DNA of 64,000 nucleotides, taken from NCBI GenBank assembly GCA_051294375.1, contig CM119270.1, forward strand, positions 4,208,301 through 4,272,300, written 5' to 3'. Positions 26,201 to 34,300 of this stretch are shown piece after piece. Under the pieces are notes generated by a model. It made no database searches and was not told where the DNA came from. It saw only the letters and a program-made list of their open reading frames with translations. Each line of letters begins with the position of its first letter. Positions within the stretch are counted from its first letter, which is position 1. The DNA is from Paraspadella gotoi. Its lineage: Eukaryota > Chaetognatha. Made by a program: the position numbers and the translations under genes.

Positions 26201-29200
26201 TGAAAGACAGTAAATAATATTATTAAGCAATCAAGTATCTGGAATTATTAATCAGAGCAAGCGCAGGCTACAAAGAAATTGAAAATTGGATAAAATAAAA
26301 CGGAAAGTTTGTCGAAAAGGCATGAAGATTAATTTTTTTAGCCCACGTTAGTAATTCCCGAGAGGGCAGAGGTATCTCTATTCTATATTATGCCTCATTT
26401 TAGCAATATTAGTCTAGATTTAATCTACATGACGATTCATACTAGCGGAATTTTCAGATATAAAGTTTTCCAAATTATTCCCAAAAGAGCGCGAGACCCA
26501 AAGTCCCTCTGTCGCAAGAATGGCGCAAATCTTGTTAGTTATCTTTAATTATTTTCAAATTCGAAAGTAGCAGGTTGAGTTGTTGGTCTTCGCTCAAAAA
26601 AAAAAAGGAAAGAAAATTAGGCGTCGAAGAGGAGCGAGTGAATATAAGTACAAACTTTAGTCAAAAAGTTCAAAGAAAGAAACTTCGGCACTATCTATTT
26701 CTAAAAGAGCTCCATTTTCTGTTCCTCATAATCTTTAAATATAGCTGATAATAAATTTTTAAATATTTAATTCAATCACTAACTTTTAATCCCTTAATGC
26801 TCTTGATTCCATAATCCTTATCTAAATTCTAACTTAATCCTGAAATCCTTAATACACACCCTATTCGCTTAACCAAAACATTATCCAAATTCCTATGAAA
26901 ATCCCTAATTCAATTCTTATCTTAAATACTATCGTCCTAACCCTATTAACCTACTCTATAGATTGGAAAAAATACACTTAATTCGGAATTCATTGCTGAA
27001 CAGGGACGCCTAGGGAAGAAGGCCGAAAATTTTAAACGCCAGAGGTCCCTTGAGAAGCGATCGAGAAGAAACTTGGGTTCGACGATCCAGAAAATGGAAC
27101 AAGTTTTAATTTTTTTAAATAATTCTTTTTAGTTCCGCCGCGAGTGACCTCGCGGAGCAACTCTATAATGTGACTTTTCGGTCGGTCTGCGGTCGGTCCG
27201 TCCTGTCGGTCAATGTCTGTCCGTCGGTCTGTTCCACTTATATTAAAAATGCATAATACTTGCCTATAGTTGGTTCTCATTGACATTAGAAAAACTATAT
27301 AATAATAAAGTAACTTGCGGCGCAACACATTTGGAATTACCGTTCTTAGTTGATTTTTTTTTTTTGGTTTTCTACCCATTAGTATTTCTCTTGTTTTTTC
27401 CAGTTTCACTTAAAGTATTAGTACACTTAAATTTTTTCTTTTTTTTTTTTTGAAAAGCGCCGGGCAGATTTCCAAGTAAATATAATTGTATTTTTCTTTT
27501 TTCACGCTTTGTCTGTTACTTTGAATTCACAGTTTGTTATTCTTAGCCGAGGAATCCGCTTTTCATCTAAAATCTATCTAATCTATCTAGTCTATCTATC
27601 ATCCTAATCTATCTATCTATCTATCTATCTTCTATCTAATACTGCAATCATCCGACATTTCTACTCTTTTTTGCAAATTTTTGACTATCTAGTTTCCTCA
27701 AACCATAAAATCGAATAAAATATTAAAAGACTTATATTGCTGACTGTCCGACTTTAATAAAACCATTCATTAAACCATTGAGAAATATAAACACAAACGT
27801 AAATATTGTGCTGCTGAATGCAACAGTATAAAAATGTCACGTGATACCTAAAGCGCGGCGACGCTCAAGTCATATATTAAACGCTTAATATCTATTAACC
27901 TTCTTAACTATAGAAACTAATGCACCATAATGTATTGAGTTTTTAAACGTTGGGTCCCACAATCAAAAAATTTAAAAATACCATATTATAAATTACAATT
28001 CGCGAACCAAAAAAAAAAAACTAAAAAAACACATTTTCCTTTAAAATTATTATTTTATTTTTTAGCTTTTTACACTTCTCAGTCGTTACTTTGGTTAAAC
28101 CCCGAGCACGCATATAATTAGTTTAGCATGCAATTCTCGAGCCGAGCAACTAGATACAATTAAATATAGACTAGTAAGGCGTCTATTGTAAATGCTATAA
28201 AGACCTAAAAAAAAAAAGCGTTATCACAGAGATTATGCACCTACCATGAGTAAAAGGCACAATCGGAACCCGGAGTTGGCTCGACGCGCGGAATGTTTAA
28301 GTATCATACACTACTCACATTAAACGATATCAAAAATCGCTTAAGCGCGACCATGGCCAATATTAATCGCACCTTGTTTTCTAAACCATCCGAGTTTTCC
28401 AAAATTACACGCCAACAAAATACAGAAAATTATTACTAAAATAACCTTTGACCAAATGTTTACTTGTTCACAGCCTCAAAACCCCCGATTTTCAAACTTT
28501 TGAGGCACTCGATCGCTCTACCTGAAATGCCGTATGAGCAGAAAAACCTTTCCAACTCGATACTGAGATAAATCTACCAAGAGGCTCGAAAGTCGCGTAC
28601 AAAAAAAAAAAAAAGCGGAAGAAACGTACGTTTCAAGGCCCGATTACAGCAGTAAAAAGAATATCAACCAGTTGCCACATTGCCGGTGTAAAAATGTGTA
28701 ACTCCGCTAGAACTAGGTTTTCCCAGAATGCCGCGCGATCAAACCACAAAAAACAAATGAGCACCCGTGAAACTGAATGCAAACTAAAGAAAAAAAAAAC
28801 AAACACGAAAAAAACAAAACCATTCTCGAATCGTCTCTCAGCAGCGGGGCGTTTCTTTTTCAAAACAACCCTTTTTTTTTTAATCTAATTTATAGGTAAA
28901 CAATCTTAAAAAATGAGTATCATATAGTTAAATATTTTTTACGTTTCGAGAATGCATTAATAAACAGATAATAGTAATGAAAAGTAATAATTATTAAATA
29001 GTCGGAAGTGTAAAACCGAAAGAAAAAAAGAAAATTACAATTTCATGTCGATAAAAAGAGAGAAATTCCGCTCCTCAACGCGAAAATACTATGTTGATAA
29101 TACACCTCTTTCGGTAAACAGTTTAGAAAATACACCGCCCTTGCTAACGCTTTTGGTCAAATGTTAACCAGAAAAATCGTCCAATGAAATACATCATCCT

Positions 29201-31347
29201 AACGAAAAATGACAACGTTAATTATCTATTTTGACTTAGCATTTTAATTAACAAGTTTGACAGAGTTTAATTAACAATTTAACAATTGAGATTAAACAGT
29301 TTCAGTAACTAACCCCGATTACTAACTTCCCTTAAGACTCTATTTTTATTAATTTTCTCTTTCTTTCGTTCTGTCTTTCCTTAACGCGAGTAGCACCGCC
29401 ACCTCCCGTCCTACTGTGACCTCTACTTTCCATTCACAGCACTATTGGCCCTCAATCAGTTGGCGTCCTAGACCCTAGCTCCTGAATTGCTTTCCGCCTT
29501 TGCGTCTGTAATCCTCGGGTGATCAGATGGTTTGCTGAATGTCGATACTCGCTAGCCTACCGCATCCAATGGCCATGTTTAAGCGCCAGATTGCTCCACC
29601 ATCGGCCGCCACTGTTCTCTCGACGTTGTCCTCCAATCTCCTTTTCTCTCGGTCGTCCCAAAACTCCGCTCAGTCACGTTAATTCCCCGCCGATGAACGA
29701 GCCCCGTCTCCGCCCTAATCTGAGGGCTGACTGGACCCGAGACGGCCCTTCGTCTCTCCCAGGCCGAAATCGTCAAAGGTTCGTTTCACTCTCATGTTTC
29801 CAAGGGAGAACGCAGATGCCGCAAGCAGGCCTCCAACGCCTTCCAGTGCCTCTCTCTCCGGCCAGCATGTCCTCGGTGGATGGAAGTTCCATGCCGTCCT
29901 CGATGTGCCTCCAAAACTTCTCCGCCTGAATCGTCTGAAGTTCGAACGAGAGCTGTTGAAAAGGCACGGATCAGAGGACGTGCCTTCGGCCAGCTCTGTC
30001 CGCAAACGCACCACCATGCGCCGAGTCGATATCCAGCGACTCCGTCCGAGAGTAAGGGAGCTGAGCGGCTTCATTGAGATGCGAAAACCCGATCAGGGTC
30101 GGTGCGCCAGATCGTTCGACCTCGGGGGCTGGGCGCCGGTCGGCACGCTGTGGTCGAGTCGGCCGTGCGTCCGCCTATCAGCAACCCGCTGTGGCGGCGG
30201 GTGCGGCGCCTGCCTCGCGGGCTTTTTTTCTTTGTCGTCAGGTCTTGGCCGGCGAGCTCTATGTTGGAGAAATGGTTCGTTGCTGTATGGAGATTTATCG
30301 GTCTGTTTTGTTATTGTAGATATGCAATCGAAGTCGGTGGATAGAATATCTCATGTTTGAAAAAGCGTAAAGGGGACAATAAAGAATACAATTAGCATGT
30401 ACAATCAGACAGCGATTATACAATGTTTTAGTGACAATTTTGTTAATATAATGTGCGTCCTTGTCTCGCACACACCACAAAAACAACTGCACCCTAAAAA
30501 CTTATACGCCAGTGCGTTTTCTGTCGATTCTAACAACGTAAGATGTTTATTCAATGCGAAAACACCAGTAGATACCACCGTTTATTAAAATCCAACCAAA
30601 ATAAAACGTTATATGTGTCGAGTGAGGGCTTTCGCCTGGCGGTGGGCCGCGATTTCTGAAAAAGGAGAGAGAAATATTTTTGGAGTGCGATTACGGGATG
30701 ACAAAACATGGTTAAGAGGGCAGCAGCTGGGTCAGAAGATCCCATACGGTCGTGTGTTTGTCAGATCGACCTATATCTAGTGGTATTAAGGAACGCTTCC
30801 GTAATTTATGAGCGAACGCGCGTGCACCACGGCGACTCGCCGGATGGCCTCATGAGCTTCTATGCTCATCAGAGCTGACAGACTCGAGATTCCAGTAGTG
30901 AAACCTCGAGATTCAAGCTGGAAACTTTTGTCACGGTTCAAACGGAAATGAACTCCAGGGGTATGAGGAAAAGCATGACTTGGTTTCTCCGTGAATTAAT
31001 TTGGTATAGATTGAATGGTGAATCTTTTTCAACCGTCACGCTTTGTTATGAGTTGGAGAATATTCTTGAAATTTAGCGGAAGGAAAAGGTTCAGACTGCA
31101 CAGAGAGAGTTCGTAAAGCGATCGTCTTTATTTTGATGGTAATCAAACTTGAAGGTTCGTGAGTAAGCTAACCGACCAACGCGAATGTCAATGCTCGTTT
31201 CAAAAATAACCAAAAAAGAGGTATGGAAAAAAACGATACGCATGCCACAGTTAGACAATACGCCACGGGCGGTGGCGAGGATGAGATGGAGAGAGAGAGG
31301 ATGAAAGAAGGAGAGAGAAGAAGAGAGAGAGGAGAGAGATAGAGAGA

Positions 31348-31381
<34 letters not shown>

Positions 31382-34300
31382 GCTGAGAAGAGAAACGCGA
31401 ACGGAAGACGAGAAACGCAATAGCGAAATGAAGACGCAATAATAGTCTCTCTCTCTCTCTCTTCTCTCTCTTCTCTCTCTCTCTCTCTCTCTCTCTTCTC
31501 CTCTCTCTCTTTCTCAAGGGTCACCATGCCCCCCTCTCTTCGCGCCATTTATCCGTTCTCCACTTTCCGTCGTTTCCTTTTATTTTTTTTTCTTCTCTAT
31601 TTTTTCTCCTTTTCTTTCTTTTCTTTTCTTTTCTTTCTTCCTCTTTTTTTTTTAATTTTTTTTTATTTTTCCTCCCTTTAGTATTGTGAAAGTCCGGGAC
31701 TACCATCTACAACTCAGATGCTCTTTTATATAGGAGATATCGACGTTCGTCTCTTTCTCTCTTTTGCGGTCATTCCAGATTCTGCGTTGAAATGGGATTT
31801 TTTTTATTTGTTTAATATTGCTTCTTTGATTATTATAATATTTTCTATATTTATGGTCGGATTTTTTTGAAACTTTAAAATAGCAATATTGCCACCCATC
31901 TACATTGGCCGGTCAAAGAATATATTAAAAAAACCTCTGACTTTTTTCGTCAGAGCTTAGTCCTAGTAAGGGAGAGAGAAAGAGAGAGAGAGAGAGAAAG
32001 ATTATTAAAATTTGATGAGTTTGATAAGTTTACATCGACGCCTCTCCCAAACTTCCCCAAGCTTCGCCCCTTGGGTCGGCCGCATTTTCGCCACCGGCCG
32101 CCTTAAGGACATCTTCGCTACCCTCGACTACCTTCGCTCCTACATCGACGAGTCGCTGGAGCAACACCGAAAGACCCTCAATCCGGAGGAGCCGCGGGAC
32201 CTGATCGACGCTGTCGTTATTGAACGGCTCCAGCGACCCGGAGCGGCGCACCTCTCCGACGGCAACGTGCGACAGACCATCCTTGATCTGTTCTTCGCCG
32301 GAACGGACACCACCTCCAGCTTGATGCTGTGGACGGTGGCGTGGTTTCTGCATCGCCCGGATGTGAAGGCCAAGTTGGTGGAAGAAGTGAAGGAGATCGT
32401 CGGCGTGGACGGAGCGCCCTCGCTCACGGAGCTTCATCGCTTTCATTACCTGCAAGTAAGGGAGAACGTCTCTGTCTCTCTCTCGCATTTTGGGTCGGAC
32501 GGTCTGCCTTCATTATATTTTCAAGTTTTATGTAGTTACACTACGACTTGGTTCGAAGATCTTTCACTTAATTTACATTGTATATTGTTTTGCTTTTGTT
32601 TTATACTTTCCTAAAACTATTATCATAGGGAAATATGATCAGAAAATCAATGACAAACTTTGAGATGAATTTAAAAATGCAATGACTATTTAATACTTAA
32701 TGGTAAAGTAATTACGTGTATATAGAAATATATAAATAATAAGTTAATGGATCTTACTTTATATTATATCAAGTTATCGGCGATATACTTGAAATTTTTT
32801 TTCATGTATATAATTTTTTAGGTCAGTGGTCCAGTGGTTCCCTCTATCTTGTCACTTTATATTTAATTCTTCACGTGATCCCCAAGAGAGTTCCTCCAAC
32901 ACGGCAACATTCCCTCCATCCACTCATTCAGGCCTTCCTCGACGAGGTCGCTCGAGACTCCACCATCGTCGACGTGGGCGTGCCCCACCGCGCCACCAAA
33001 CCCGTCGTCCGCTTGGGAGGATTCGACATCCCGGACGACGTCGTCGTCGTTGCTAATTTGTGGGGAATTCATCACGACCCGGATTTGTGGGAGAAACCAA
33101 TGGAGTTCAGGCCCGAGAGGTTTAATCAGGGGCAGGGGAGGATTATAAATACACATCTGCTCAAAAAAAAGTTTAATAGTGAGGATAAAAGCATTTTATT
33201 TTGGTATTTGAGGGAAAATAATACTTTTTAGGATTCAGTTAGTTAATGCATTGTCGGACCACCATTTGTTTCCAGCACCGTTTCCATGTGACGAGGGAAA
33301 GAATCGTAGAGGCTGGGCAAATATGAAGGGTTCAGCTCCCCCAAATGTGTTTTAAAATTTTTTCAATTTTGTTGATTGTCATTGCGTTGTTCTGCAAAAT
33401 GTCCATTTTCATCCTTTTCCAGACATTTTTGCTGATGTTGCAGTCAGGCAAGTTTCCGGGCTAACCTTCAAGCATCTCCATCCTGTTTTCCTCATGAAAT
33501 TTTTGGGGGGTTTTGGCTTTGTATCCAGGAGCTCTATCCTCCATGAAAAGCGCCCATTCGCTGTTGAACAAATCCTCTTTTTTTATACTGGCTTGCAGAA
33601 GCCTTAAGTTAAGGTCTTGAACTGCGAGATTTTCCAGGTCATTGTCCTTGCTCTCCGTGGACATGCAAGGCCGCTTGCTTCCAACAGCTGGTCCAAGGTA
33701 TCCAATTGCTTCAAATTTGTTGACAACTCTGCAGATGGCTGTAGGAAAGAAATAAAGCTGTTTGGCAATCCTATATCTTGACAAACCCGCCTTCCAAAGC
33801 TCAACAATTGCAGATTTCTTCTTGGGGTTTAGCTGTTTTGAAGTTTCCATGGTAAAAAAATACAGAAAAACACAAAACAAAGATGGATAAAAAAATTTTT
33901 TCTCGAAAAAATAAGAAATTGTAATATAAAATTTCGATCCTTTTTTTAATTTTAGCACTGCTTCTATAATATTTCGCCTAAAAACCTAGTCATGGGCTCG
34001 AACGAAAGATATTTGTCTTGGCTTTCAAATGAATCCAAGTTTTATTTAATAGGACGACAAACAAGTGAGATAGTATTACTATTAGTATTACTATTAGTAG
34101 GGGGTTCAAAGTTTAAACTTTTTTTTGAGCAGATCTGTAGATCGCCATCAATCAAAGACTCATCCCATCAATCATCCAATCAACTCAATCAATCAANNNN
34201 NNNNNNGCAGACTTGACTTTGCGACCTAAAACGACTTCCACAAGAACTATAAATAGATCGCCTTCAATCAAAGAGTCGTCCCATCAATCATCCAATATAC

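Larger units (their letters stand above)
23560..31838 (-). repeat. Right arm of the giant palindrome
   Basis: Reverse complement of 11997-23220 minus its 3.3-kb insert. Indel density is higher than in the left arm, seen in the shattered GATA array and in the longer, more broken SNAP-25-like copy. Confidence 0.85.

Noticed and set aside
29519-30360. Long + strand frames (up to 188 codons) at 29.5-30.4 kb
   Set aside because: Antisense shadows of the inverted SNAP-25-like copy.
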